Positions 45,140 to 52,399 of a stretch of DNA of 64,000 bases are shown here, piece by piece. Below the pieces are notes generated by a model. That model searched no databases, had not been told where the DNA came from, and worked only from the letters and a program-made list of their open reading frames with translations. Position 1 is the first letter of the stretch, and every line of letters starts with the position of its first letter. The stretch covers positions 868,001 to 932,000 of the forward strand of contig NZ_CP108487.1 of NCBI RefSeq assembly GCF_036226525.1, written 5' to 3'. Position numbers and translations under genes: made by a program. The stretch comes from Kribbella sp. NBC_01245. Lineage in GTDB: Bacteria; Actinomycetota; Actinomycetes; Propionibacteriales; Kribbellaceae.

Positions 45140-46783
45140 ATGGTCGCATTGAGCAGCACCTTCCGCCGACTCCGCAGGCGAACAGCCGCCGGGGAAGGCC
45201 AGCCAGTGCCCGACGACCAGGTGCGACCGGTCCCGGGCGACGAGGTGACGCCGGTCGACATCGCGGCCAACGACCCGCTGCTGGCATACCTCCAGAGCGC
45301 GAGCGGCGCGGTGGACGTGGAGGCGTTGGAGCTTGACTCGCCTGCCCTGGAAGAGCTGAAGGCCGCGGGCGTCAAGCTCGCCGTACCGCTGGTGAGCCAG
45401 GGCGAGCTGATTGGCGTACTCAACCTCGGCCCGCGCCGGTCCGAGCAGGAGTACTCCAGCGACGACCGCAAACTGCTCGACAACCTCGCCGCGCAGGCCG
45501 CGCCGGCCTTGCGGGTCGGCCAACTGGTCCGCCAGCAAGAGGCCGAGGCCCGTACCCGCCAGCGGTTCGAGCAAGAGCTCGAGGTTGCCCGGCTGATCCA
45601 GCAGAACTTCTTGCCCAAAGAGCTTCCCGACTTGCCCGGCTGGCAGGTCGCGGCCTGCTACCAACCGGCCCGCGAGGTGGGCGGCGACTTCTACGACGTG
45701 ATCCCGCTGGACGACGGCCAGATCGGCCTCGTCATCGGCGATGTCACCGACAAGGGCGTACCGGCGGCGCTGGTCATGGCCGCCACCCGCAGCGTGCTGC
45801 GCGCCGCCGCGCAACGGCTGGTCGAACCCGGCGCGGTGCTCGAGCGGGTCAACGAGCACCTCTGCCCGGACATGCCCGAGAAGATGTTCGTCACCTGCCT
45901 GTACGGCGTTCTCGACCCGACCACTGGCCACTTCCGGTTCGCCAATGCCGGGCACGATCTGCCGTACGTCAAGACGGCCCTTGGCTCGGTCGAGCTGCGC
46001 GCCCGCGGCATGCCGCTGGGGCTGATGAGCGGGATGAAGTACGAGGAGCGCGAGACGCTGCTCGCCCCCGGGGACTCGTTGCTGCTGCACTCCGACGGCA
46101 TCGTCGAGGCACACGACCCACAGGGACAGATGTTCGGGTTCCCGCGCCTCAAGGAACTGGTCGCGCGGTACCCGGGTGGCGGCGAGCTGATCGACCTGGT
46201 GCTCGCGGACCTGCACGCCCACACCGGACCGGACGCCGAGCAGGAGGACGACATCACCATGGTCGTAGTGCAGCGGGAGCAAGTGATGGGGGAGCTGCTC
46301 GTCGAGTTCGAGGTGCCGAGTGTCCAGGGCAACGAACGGCTCGCTCTCGAACGAGTGGCCGCCACGGTCGCTCCGCTCGGCCTCGCACCCGCCCGGCTCC
46401 GCCGCCTCGAGACCGCGGTCGCCGAGGCCACGATGAACGCGATGGAGCACGGCAACTCCTACCGCGCCGACCGTCCGGTCACGGTTCGGGTGTACGCCGA
46501 CCCCGGCCGGATCCGCGTCGAGGTCGCCGACCTCGGTGGCACCCGGTCGGCGCCTGGCCAGGCCGAAGTGCCCGACCTGCAGGCGAAGCTGGCAGGCCTC
46601 CAACGGCCTCGCGGGTGGGGTCTGTTCCTGATCAAGAACATGGTCGACGAGGCGCGCGAGACCGCCGACGGGGAACGCCACACCGTCGAGCTCGTCATGC
46701 ATCTCGAACCGGAGCCGCATCTCGAACCGGAGCTGCATCTCGAACCGGAGCTGAAGGAAGAAGGCGACGATGACGACACGTGA
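45140..46783 (+). CDS. GAF-PP2C (SpoIIE-type) phosphatase with C-terminal HATPase (RsbU/RsbW-like) domain
   Basis: This protein of about 547 residues has three parts. Residues about 40-135 are GAF-like (AVPLVSQGELIGVLNLG). Residues about 160-370 are a SpoIIE phosphatase with the metal-binding Asp in EVGGDFYDV and IGDVTDKGVPAALVMA, and EQEDDITMVVV. The last part is an anti-sigma-type kinase fold with VAEATMNAMEHGN and RGWGLFLIKNMVDEA. It should both dephosphorylate STAS proteins and phosphorylate them or bind a sigma factor. I prefer the ATG at 45140, next to a GTG. Confidence 0.87.
   Translation: MVALSSTFRRLRRRTAAGEGQPVPDDQVRPVPGDEVTPVDIAANDPLLAYLQSASGAVDVEALELDSPALEELKAAGVKLAVPLVSQGELIGVLNLGPRRSEQEYSSDDRKLLDNLAAQAAPALRVGQLVRQQEAEARTRQRFEQELEVARLIQQNFLPKELPDLPGWQVAACYQPAREVGGDFYDVIPLDDGQIGLVIGDVTDKGVPAALVMAATRSVLRAAAQRLVEPGAVLERVNEHLCPDMPEKMFVTCLYGVLDPTTGHFRFANAGHDLPYVKTALGSVELRARGMPLGLMSGMKYEERETLLAPGDSLLLHSDGIVEAHDPQGQMFGFPRLKELVARYPGGGELIDLVLADLHAHTGPDAEQEDDITMVVVQREQVMGELLVEFEVPSVQGNERLALERVAATVAPLGLAPARLRRLETAVAEATMNAMEHGNSYRADRPVTVRVYADPGRIRVEVADLGGTRSAPGQAEVPDLQAKLAGLQRPRGWGLFLIKNMVDEARETADGERHTVELVMHLEPEPHLEPELHLEPELKEEGDDDDT
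46700..46753 (+). repeat. Three 18-base tandem repeats inside the phosphatase gene
   Basis: The unit CATCTCGAACCGGAGC plus two bases (CG or TG) occurs three times and encodes HLEPEP, HLEPEL, HLEPEL near the C-terminus. Units two and three are identical. It looks like slipped-strand expansion of an acidic linker. Confidence 0.9.
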
Positions 46784-47135
46784 CGCGCTCGCACACGTAC
46801 GCCGGCGGGATGGCGTAGCGATCATCGAACTGGTCGGTGACCTCAACGCCGCGGCCGAGCGCGCGCTGGACGAGGCCTGGACCGCGGCGACGGAGGTGCG
46901 ACCCGACGCCGTGGTGCTCAGCTTCGAGAAGACCGGCTACATCAACTCGACCGGTATCGCTCTCGTGGTCGGCCTGCTCGCCAGTGCGCGGGCACACGGC
47001 ATCCCGATCCGGGCGTACGGCCTTACCGACCACTACCGCGAGATCTTCGAGATCACCCGGCTGGCCGACTTCATGGCGATCAACACCGACGAGGACAGCG
47101 CCGTACAAGGCGTGGGAGGGGACGGAAATGGCTGA
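46770..47135 (+). CDS. STAS-domain anti-anti-sigma factor, first copy
   Basis: This 121-residue single STAS domain contains VAIIELVGDLNAAAERALDEA and the phospho-site loop GYINSTGIALV with S60 in the SpoIIAA position. In the unphosphorylated form it would bind the HATPase kinase and free a sigma factor. It overlaps the phosphatase gene by 14 bases, so the two are coupled. The last residues are Gly-rich. Confidence 0.85.
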   Translation: MTTRDALAHVRRRDGVAIIELVGDLNAAAERALDEAWTAATEVRPDAVVLSFEKTGYINSTGIALVVGLLASARAHGIPIRAYGLTDHYREIFEITRLADFMAINTDEDSAVQGVGGDGNG

Positions 47136-47478
47136 GGCAACAGCGACATTCGACGTACGGCGGGAAGGAAGCGTCGGCATCGTCGACATCCAAGGCGACG
47201 TCACGGCGGGGTCGGAGGACGTGCTCATGAACGCCTACGAGAGCGCCGGCAAAGTCACGGCGGTGATCCTCAACTTCACGGGACTGTCGTACATGAACAG
47301 TGGCGGCATCGGACTGCTGGTCACTCTGCTGGTGCGCGTCCGGCGGCATTCGCAACGGCTGTTGGCGTACGGCCTGTCCGAGCACTACAGCCAGATCTTC
47401 GAGCTGACCCGCCTCGACGAGGCGATCGGCATCCACGACACCGAGCAAGATGCGCTGGCTGCGGCCGGCGCGGCCTAG
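47128..47478 (+). CDS. STAS-domain anti-anti-sigma factor, second copy
   Basis: This 116-residue STAS domain parallels the previous one (VGIVDIQGDVTAGSED, LSYMNSGGIGLLVTLL). S58 is in the phospho-site position but is followed by Gly-Gly instead of Thr-Gly. GGGAGGGG gives a strong ribosome binding site, and the start overlaps the first STAS gene by eight bases. Two STAS proteins beside one phosphatase-kinase suggest competing or sequential substrates. Confidence 0.85.
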   Translation: MAEATATFDVRREGSVGIVDIQGDVTAGSEDVLMNAYESAGKVTAVILNFTGLSYMNSGGIGLLVTLLVRVRRHSQRLLAYGLSEHYSQIFELTRLDEAIGIHDTEQDALAAAGAA

Positions 47479-47491
47479 GGGAGCGCACGCC

Positions 47492-48256
47492 ATGACCGAC
47501 AACAACGACAAGCCCGACGCGGCCAACCGCGACGCGGCCAACTGGGCGAAAATGGTCTCCCGGTTGAAGGTCTCGCAGGTGCCCGAAGGTGCCATGAACC
47601 TCAACGTGGACGGCCGCCAGCTCACCAGCCCGATCCAGGGCTTCGGCAAGATGTGGCAGAAGACCTACCTGCTGCGGCTGCCGTCCGAGCGCGTCACGCC
47701 GACCGATCTCATCGCCACCTGGCGCAAGGACTTCGGCGAGTTCTGGCCGGCCGGCAACCACTTCTACGCACCGCTCACCGGCATCGAACCCGGTGACGTC
47801 GCTCTCCTCAACCTGCGGCTGCCCGGCGGCACCACGCTGTCGACCGGCGTGATGGTGCTGTACGCCGACGAGGAGTCATTCACGTTGATGACTCCACAGG
47901 GGCACATGTTCGCCGGCTGGATCACGTTCAGCGCATCGCAGCAGGGCGACACGACCGTGGTGCAGGCGCAGGTTCTCATGCGCGCTTCGGACCCGATTTT
48001 CGAGCTGGCGCTCATGATGGGTGGCCATCGCGAGGAGGACCGCTTCTGGAGCCAGACCCTCGGCAACCTGGCCGCACACTTCGGCCATCCGGACGCGGCC
48101 GTCGACACCAAGATCGTCTGCGTGGACAAGAGACGCCAGTGGTCGAAGTGGCGCAACGTGTGGCACTCCTCGGTGATCCGCTCAACGATCTACATGCTGG
48201 AAGCCCCCGTCCGCGGCGCCCGAGGCCTCGCCCACCGCCAGCGACCAGCTGCCTGA
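47492..48256 (+). CDS. Conserved protein of unknown function in the partner-switch operon
   Basis: This 254-residue protein has no signal peptide or membrane helix. A polar N-terminus (TDNNDKPDAANRDAANW) precedes a mixed alpha/beta domain with FGEFWPAGNHFYAPLTGIEPGD and LMTPQGHMFAGWITF, reminiscent of DUF1990/SRPBCC-like folds. I do not recognise a catalytic motif. It starts 13 bases after the second STAS gene with GGGGAG upstream, so it is probably the last gene of the signalling operon and may be an effector. Confidence 0.55.
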   Translation: MTDNNDKPDAANRDAANWAKMVSRLKVSQVPEGAMNLNVDGRQLTSPIQGFGKMWQKTYLLRLPSERVTPTDLIATWRKDFGEFWPAGNHFYAPLTGIEPGDVALLNLRLPGGTTLSTGVMVLYADEESFTLMTPQGHMFAGWITFSASQQGDTTVVQAQVLMRASDPIFELALMMGGHREEDRFWSQTLGNLAAHFGHPDAAVDTKIVCVDKRRQWSKWRNVWHSSVIRSTIYMLEAPVRGARGLAHRQRPAA

Positions 48257-48315
48257 CCCGCGGTCGACAACTTTGTTCGCCTTGGGCGCATCTAGCAGGT
48301 GTCCAAGGGGGCAAC

Positions 48316-48798
48316 GTGAATTCCTTTCACAGCACTGGTTCTGTCCATCTCCGCCGACCTATCCGCACCGCAATCGCAGGTCTCGCAGCTGTCGTATTGA
48401 TGGCGACAGGTGTGGTCGTCGTGGGTAGTACGCCCGCGTCGGCGCACAAGGCCGGGCACGTCTCGGTCAAGTCATCTCTCAAGGTCCGGCCGCCTCTTCT
48501 GAAGAGGCCGCGGGTCAGGTGCCACGAGTCGGGCGCAATCGTCGTTATCACGCTGCGCAACCGCAGCCGGACGGCCCTGCACTTCGAGGTCAGGTTGTCT
48601 GCGGGCGAATACCAGGAGGCCCTGCCGGTGATGTTGTTGCCCAGAGGTACTGACAGCGTTGAGTTTCACGGCGTCCCGGATGGCAGCTATCTGACCGAGG
48701 TCTTGAACGACGTCGGGGAGTACGTCGCCGATCGCCGTTTCCGGGTGAGCTGCAACGCCGCGCCGGCACCTGCGGATCACCGACGGACCGAGTCGTGA
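48316..48798 (+). CDS. Small secreted protein of unknown function
   Basis: This 160-residue protein starts at a GTG. It has a signal peptide (RRPIRTAIAGLAAVVLMATG, cleavage probably after SAHA-like SAHK) and a compact beta-rich domain with two Cys (RVRCHESG and FRVSCNA) that probably form a disulfide. The sequence VVITLRNRSRTALHFEVRLS suggests a beta-sandwich. It overlaps the acetyltransferase gene by GTGA. Function unknown. Confidence 0.6.
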   Translation: MNSFHSTGSVHLRRPIRTAIAGLAAVVLMATGVVVVGSTPASAHKAGHVSVKSSLKVRPPLLKRPRVRCHESGAIVVITLRNRSRTALHFEVRLSAGEYQEALPVMLLPRGTDSVEFHGVPDGSYLTEVLNDVGEYVADRRFRVSCNAAPAPADHRRTES

Positions 48799-49757
48799 AG
48801 ACTGCCGTCAGACTTCCGGACCACTACACCGTCCGCCCGCCCGAGCCTGGTGATGCCGAGGCGATCTTCGGCCTGCTCTCGGCCTACAACACGGCGGTGA
48901 TCGGGGTCGCCGACTGCGCGCTCGAACCCATCGCCGAGTGCATTGTCGAGCCGGGCTTCGATCGCGGTACCGACGGCTGGCTCGTGCTCACGGACGACGG
49001 CCTGCCAGTCGGCTATGCAACCGCGTTCGGCAAGGGCGACCGGCAGGTGGTCGAGGTGGAAGTGGCGTCGCAGGACCCGGTAGTGGCCGAGTGGCTGTTC
49101 GATGAGGCGATGCGCCGGGCACGCGAGATGGGACGCGAGCGCGGCCATGGGGAGATCACCGTCGACTCCTGCGTCTACCGTGCTGACGAACCACTCCGTG
49201 CGCTGTTCTTCGCTCACGACTTCGTGACTGGTACGACGTACCACCGGATGCGGATCGACCACACCGCAGGCACCGCCGTTCCGAAGGTCCCCGCGGGCGT
49301 CGTCGTACGACGTGGTGCCTTCGACGACGCCGCTCGCTGGGCTGCGCACGAGGTCATCATCGAGAGCTTCCGCGGCCAGTTCGGGTTTGTCGCCCGCCCG
49401 CACGACGAGTGGGTCGCGTGCCTCGAGGCCAAGTCCGCCTTCGACTGGTCCCAGCTCACCTTGCTCGAGGTGGACGGGCGAGGGGTCGCGGTCCGCACGT
49501 GCGGCGACGAGTTCGTCGAGGGGGAGAACTGCGGCCACATCGGCACGCTCTGCGTCATCGAGGAGTTCCGCGGGCAAGGACTCGCGAAGTTCCTCCTGCA
49601 CGACGCCTTCGCCATCGACGCGGCGGCTGGCCGGGCAGGCACGATCCTGAACGTCGACACGAACAACCCAACCCCGGCCCTCGGCCTCTACCTCTCCGCC
49701 GGCATGAACCCCGTCCTAATCTTCGACGGCCTACGCCGCGTCCTCCCCACCACCTAG
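48795..49757 (+). CDS. Two-domain GNAT acetyltransferase (mycothiol-synthase-like layout)
   Basis: This 320-residue protein carries two GNAT-like halves. The second has a good acetyl-CoA motif (HIGTLCVIEEFRGQGLAKFLL) followed by ILNVDTNNPTPALGLYLSAGM. The first (VRPPEPGDAEAIFGLL) is degenerate. The layout resembles MshD-type mycothiol synthase, but the specific substrate cannot be assigned. It starts at a GTG coupled to the secreted protein gene. Confidence 0.72.
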   Translation: MKTAVRLPDHYTVRPPEPGDAEAIFGLLSAYNTAVIGVADCALEPIAECIVEPGFDRGTDGWLVLTDDGLPVGYATAFGKGDRQVVEVEVASQDPVVAEWLFDEAMRRAREMGRERGHGEITVDSCVYRADEPLRALFFAHDFVTGTTYHRMRIDHTAGTAVPKVPAGVVVRRGAFDDAARWAAHEVIIESFRGQFGFVARPHDEWVACLEAKSAFDWSQLTLLEVDGRGVAVRTCGDEFVEGENCGHIGTLCVIEEFRGQGLAKFLLHDAFAIDAAAGRAGTILNVDTNNPTPALGLYLSAGMNPVLIFDGLRRVLPTT

Positions 49758-49776
49758 GCCGCCGCACCCTCGTCGA

Positions 49777-50238
49777 CTACCCGGCAGACGCCGACGGGGG
49801 ACTGCCTAGGTCTCGCAGGAACCGGGACGATGTGCCTGCTTGGGTGGTGTATCCGCGGCGCTGGTAGAACTCGTGGGCGTCTTGCCGACGGTCGTTGCTG
49901 GTGACCTCCATGCGGCGGCAGCCGCGTGTGGCAGCGAAGGATTCCGCGGCCGCGACAAGTTGGGAGCCGACGCCGCGGCCGCGTGCTCGATCGGAGACAA
50001 CCAGGGCTACGATCCGGCCCCAGGAGCCGTCACGTTCGAAGAACGGGCCGACGTGTACGGCGATGACCCCGAGTAGCTCGTCGCCGGCCTCGGCCACATA
50101 TGCCGCGCTGGACGGATCGTCGGCAAAGGTCTGGATTCGGTTTGCCGTCGCCGCGTGGTCGTCTTGTGGATAGCCCAGCTGGTCCAATAGCTCGGTGACG
50201 GCCGAGGTGTCGGCACGGCGTACCGGTCGGATCTTCAT
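49777..50238 (-). CDS. GNAT-family N-acetyltransferase
   Basis: This 153-residue single GNAT domain has IRPVRRADTSAVTELLDQLG, the acetyl-CoA loop VVSDRARGRGVGSQLVAAAE and a C-terminal EVTSNDRRQDAHEFYQRRGY. It modifies an amino group of a small molecule or protein. The ATG at 50238 is preferred. It is divergent from an AraC-type gene, and the 57-base VanR-type element lies between them. Confidence 0.8.
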   Translation of the reverse strand: MKIRPVRRADTSAVTELLDQLGYPQDDHAATANRIQTFADDPSSAAYVAEAGDELLGVIAVHVGPFFERDGSWGRIVALVVSDRARGRGVGSQLVAAAESFAATRGCRRMEVTSNDRRQDAHEFYQRRGYTTQAGTSSRFLRDLGSPPSASAG

Positions 50239-50288
50239 ATTCTGCAACCTGTCGGTGTTCGTGCTGGTTCGCTTAGGGCACGCCTTCA

Positions 50289-50345
50289 GTCAAGGCAGCG
50301 CGGTGCTACCAGCACGTATGTGGTTTTCGATATGCCGACGATATG
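50289..50345 (+). promoter_or_regulatory. Fourth copy of the VanR-type 57-base element (copy D)
   Basis: The sequence starts GTCAAGGC and contains CTACCAGCACGTATG, GTTTTCGATATGCCG and ACGATATG. It aligns without gaps over 57 bases with the three copies in the van locus. A -10-like TAGCCT follows after 16 bases (10-11 in the others) at 50362-50367, six bases before the ATG of the AraC-type gene. The element is certain; VanR binding is inferred. Confidence 0.65.
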
Positions 50346-50373
50346 GTGCTGGAGCACGCGGTAGCCTCGCCGT

Positions 50374-51210
50374 ATGGACCTCGTCTCCTGGCGCGAAGAG
50401 TCCGAGCTGGGCACGTGGACGCAGCTTGCCGGCCGGCCGAGCGCGCTCGCGGGCCTGGTCGAGTCCATCTGGATGTTCGACGGGAAGCTCAGTCGCCGGG
50501 AGCGTTTCTACCCGACGGGCGAGCTCGATCTGATCGTGCAGTTGGACGCGCCGTTCCGCGTCGTCGAGGGCCAGCCCGCGGGCGCGTGTCCGTCATCCTG
50601 CCTCACGGGGCTCATCGTGGCACCGCTCGTGATCGAGACACCCGCGACGTCGCGCGTGATCGGCGTACGCCTAAGGCCCGCAGGGGCTTTCGCCCTCTTC
50701 GGCATTCCGCTGCACGAGCTGACCGGGACCGCGGTCGATCTGCAGGACATCATCGGCAGCGAGGCGCGTCGCCTCACCGAGCGCCTCGACGATGCGGGCT
50801 CCGATGAAGAGCGCTTACGGCTTCTGGGCCGGTGGATCACGGATCGGTTCGCAGGAGACACCAGTACCGATCCGCGTGTCGCCTACGCCGTCTCCGAGAT
50901 CGAGAGCGCCGGCGGGAAGGTACCGATAAGGAACATCGTCGGGCAGATCGACGCCTCTCCGAAACGTTTCGCCAGCTTGTTCGAGGAGCAAGTCGGCGTG
51001 AAGCCCAAGCTCTTCGCCCGAATCGTCCGGTTCCGCGAGCTGGCGGCCGCGCTTTCTACCGCGGTTGATCCGTTGAGCCAGACAGCGATCGCGTACGGCT
51101 ACTACGACCACTCGCACATGAACCTGGAATTCAGGGAGTTCGCGGGGATGTCTCCCAGCCAGTTCCTAGCCGCCACCCCGTATCCGGAGATCCTCGCCCT
51201 GGCCGACTGA
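50374..51210 (+). CDS. AraC-family transcriptional regulator
   Basis: This 278-residue protein has an N-terminal sensor region of the DUF6597 type (YPTGELDLIVQLDAPF, VIGVRLRPAGAFALFGIP) and a C-terminal AraC double helix-turn-helix (NIVGQIDASPKRFASLFEEQVG, read in two parts, and IAYGYYDHSHMNLEFREFAG). The ATG lies six bases after a -10-like box, so the message may be leaderless, as for vanR. The VanR-type element in front suggests it is induced with the van genes. Confidence 0.82.
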   Translation: MDLVSWREESELGTWTQLAGRPSALAGLVESIWMFDGKLSRRERFYPTGELDLIVQLDAPFRVVEGQPAGACPSSCLTGLIVAPLVIETPATSRVIGVRLRPAGAFALFGIPLHELTGTAVDLQDIIGSEARRLTERLDDAGSDEERLRLLGRWITDRFAGDTSTDPRVAYAVSEIESAGGKVPIRNIVGQIDASPKRFASLFEEQVGVKPKLFARIVRFRELAAALSTAVDPLSQTAIAYGYYDHSHMNLEFREFAGMSPSQFLAATPYPEILALAD

Positions 51211-51290
51211 GCGACGGCGGATTTTTTCCAAGACGCGAGCCCTCGCCGTCCTTACCGTGAAGACGTTCACGTCGGACGGAGGACTTTCCT

Positions 51291-51650
51291 TTGGCAAACA
51301 ACGTTGTCCCGATGGATAGCGAAGACGTCCCAACGGTGGCGTACTTTCTGGTCCTGCTGCACCCAGCGCCCAGCCGGGACGCGGCCGAGCCGCCATGGAG
51401 CGCGCACGTCGCGTTCATCGACACGATGACGGAGCTCGACGTGGTTCTGCTCGGAGGCGAATTCGGGAGCCCCGTCGCAGGTGCGGAAGCGGCCTACCTG
51501 CTCCATACGGCGACGCGGCAGGAAGCGGAGACCTGGGCTCACAAGGACCCGTTGGTTCTCGACCGGTACTACGTTCCGGAAGTCGTCGAATGGCACCTGG
51601 TGGGTGTGGCCCCCGGCGCGATTGATCCCGTTCTGAGGCTGCCGAAGTGA
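51291..51650 (+). CDS. YciI-like (YCII-related) small protein
   Basis: This 119-residue protein resembles the YCII/DGPF fold: YFLVLLHPAPSRDAAEPPW, HVAFIDTMTELDVVLLGGEF, and the later WAHKDPLVLDRYYVPEVVEWH with the typical conserved His and Asp. A GGAGGA site lies about six bases before a TTG start; an ATG seven codons later is possible. The role is unknown. It forms an operon with a glyoxalase-like gene. Confidence 0.65.
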   Translation: MANNVVPMDSEDVPTVAYFLVLLHPAPSRDAAEPPWSAHVAFIDTMTELDVVLLGGEFGSPVAGAEAAYLLHTATRQEAETWAHKDPLVLDRYYVPEVVEWHLVGVAPGAIDPVLRLPK

Positions 51651-51691
51651 CGGCGCCAACGCCAACACCGAATCGAATGGAGCACCGTTCA

Positions 51692-52048
51692 ATGTCTGCA
51701 TCGAACTTTGCGAATGTGGTGGGCGTGCTGCCTGTCACCGACCACGCGGAGGCCGTTACCTGGTACCAGAAGTGGATCGGGCGTGGTCCCGACGTCAAGC
51801 CTATGGACGATATCGCCGAGTGGCAGCTGGCCGAGAACGCTTGGATCCAGGTATCCGTCAATCCCGAGTCCGCCGGCCGTACGACCGTTGTCGTCGGCGT
51901 CGTGGACATCGACACCCAGCTCTCCACATGCGCAGCCGCTGACGTAGCCGTGGGCGAGGTCAACGACTACGGCTTCATCAAGACAGCGGAAGCGATCGAC
52001 CCCGCAGGCAACAAAATCCTGTTCGTCCAGGAAGTGCCGCAGGATTAA
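51692..52048 (+). CDS. VOC/glyoxalase-superfamily protein
   Basis: This 118-residue protein has the VOC pattern: VVGVLPVTDHAEAVTWYQKWIG at the start and AIDPAGNKILFVQ at the end. It may bind a small molecule or metal, but the metal ligands of a true glyoxalase are not evident. I used the ATG at 51692 after GGAGCACC; a GTG at 51647 that overlaps the previous stop codon is also possible. Confidence 0.65.
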   Translation: MSASNFANVVGVLPVTDHAEAVTWYQKWIGRGPDVKPMDDIAEWQLAENAWIQVSVNPESAGRTTVVVGVVDIDTQLSTCAAADVAVGEVNDYGFIKTAEAIDPAGNKILFVQEVPQD

Positions 52049-52399
52049 GCGCTGATCCAGAACCGAACCCTCGACGCCGACCGACTGCCACCGGAGGCCA
52101 AGATCTATGACGTGCCTGCGCGGCCGCGTGGGCAACGATTTTTGGCGAAAGTGTGGACATCGTCTGCCGCGGCTCGTGGTCTCGAGGTCGACCCGGCACT
52201 GATCCGTCTTCGCGGCCAACGACATCGTCGCGGCGGGCGCGCCGGCCTGTCCGGGCTCGACAAGAACGCCGACCCCTTTGCCCACCAGCGCCCAATCACC
52301 ACCCTCGGCACCTCAGTAGTCATCCGCGACTCAGTCACCCCGCCCTCACGAACGCTGCCTGCCCCCTCGCCCAGACGCTGACGTCCTCACGCTTTGCGC
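52049..52399. other. Gene-free region, possibly decayed
   Basis: These 351 bases hold overlapping short open frames in several frames, but none has a credible start, ribosome binding site or recognisable motif. The base composition is lower in G+C at third positions than in neighbouring genes. It may be a degraded gene; I cannot say which. Confidence 0.4.

Noticed and set aside
46700..46753. CRISPR-like repeats
   Set aside because: The units are contiguous, in frame and have no spacers. They encode a protein repeat.
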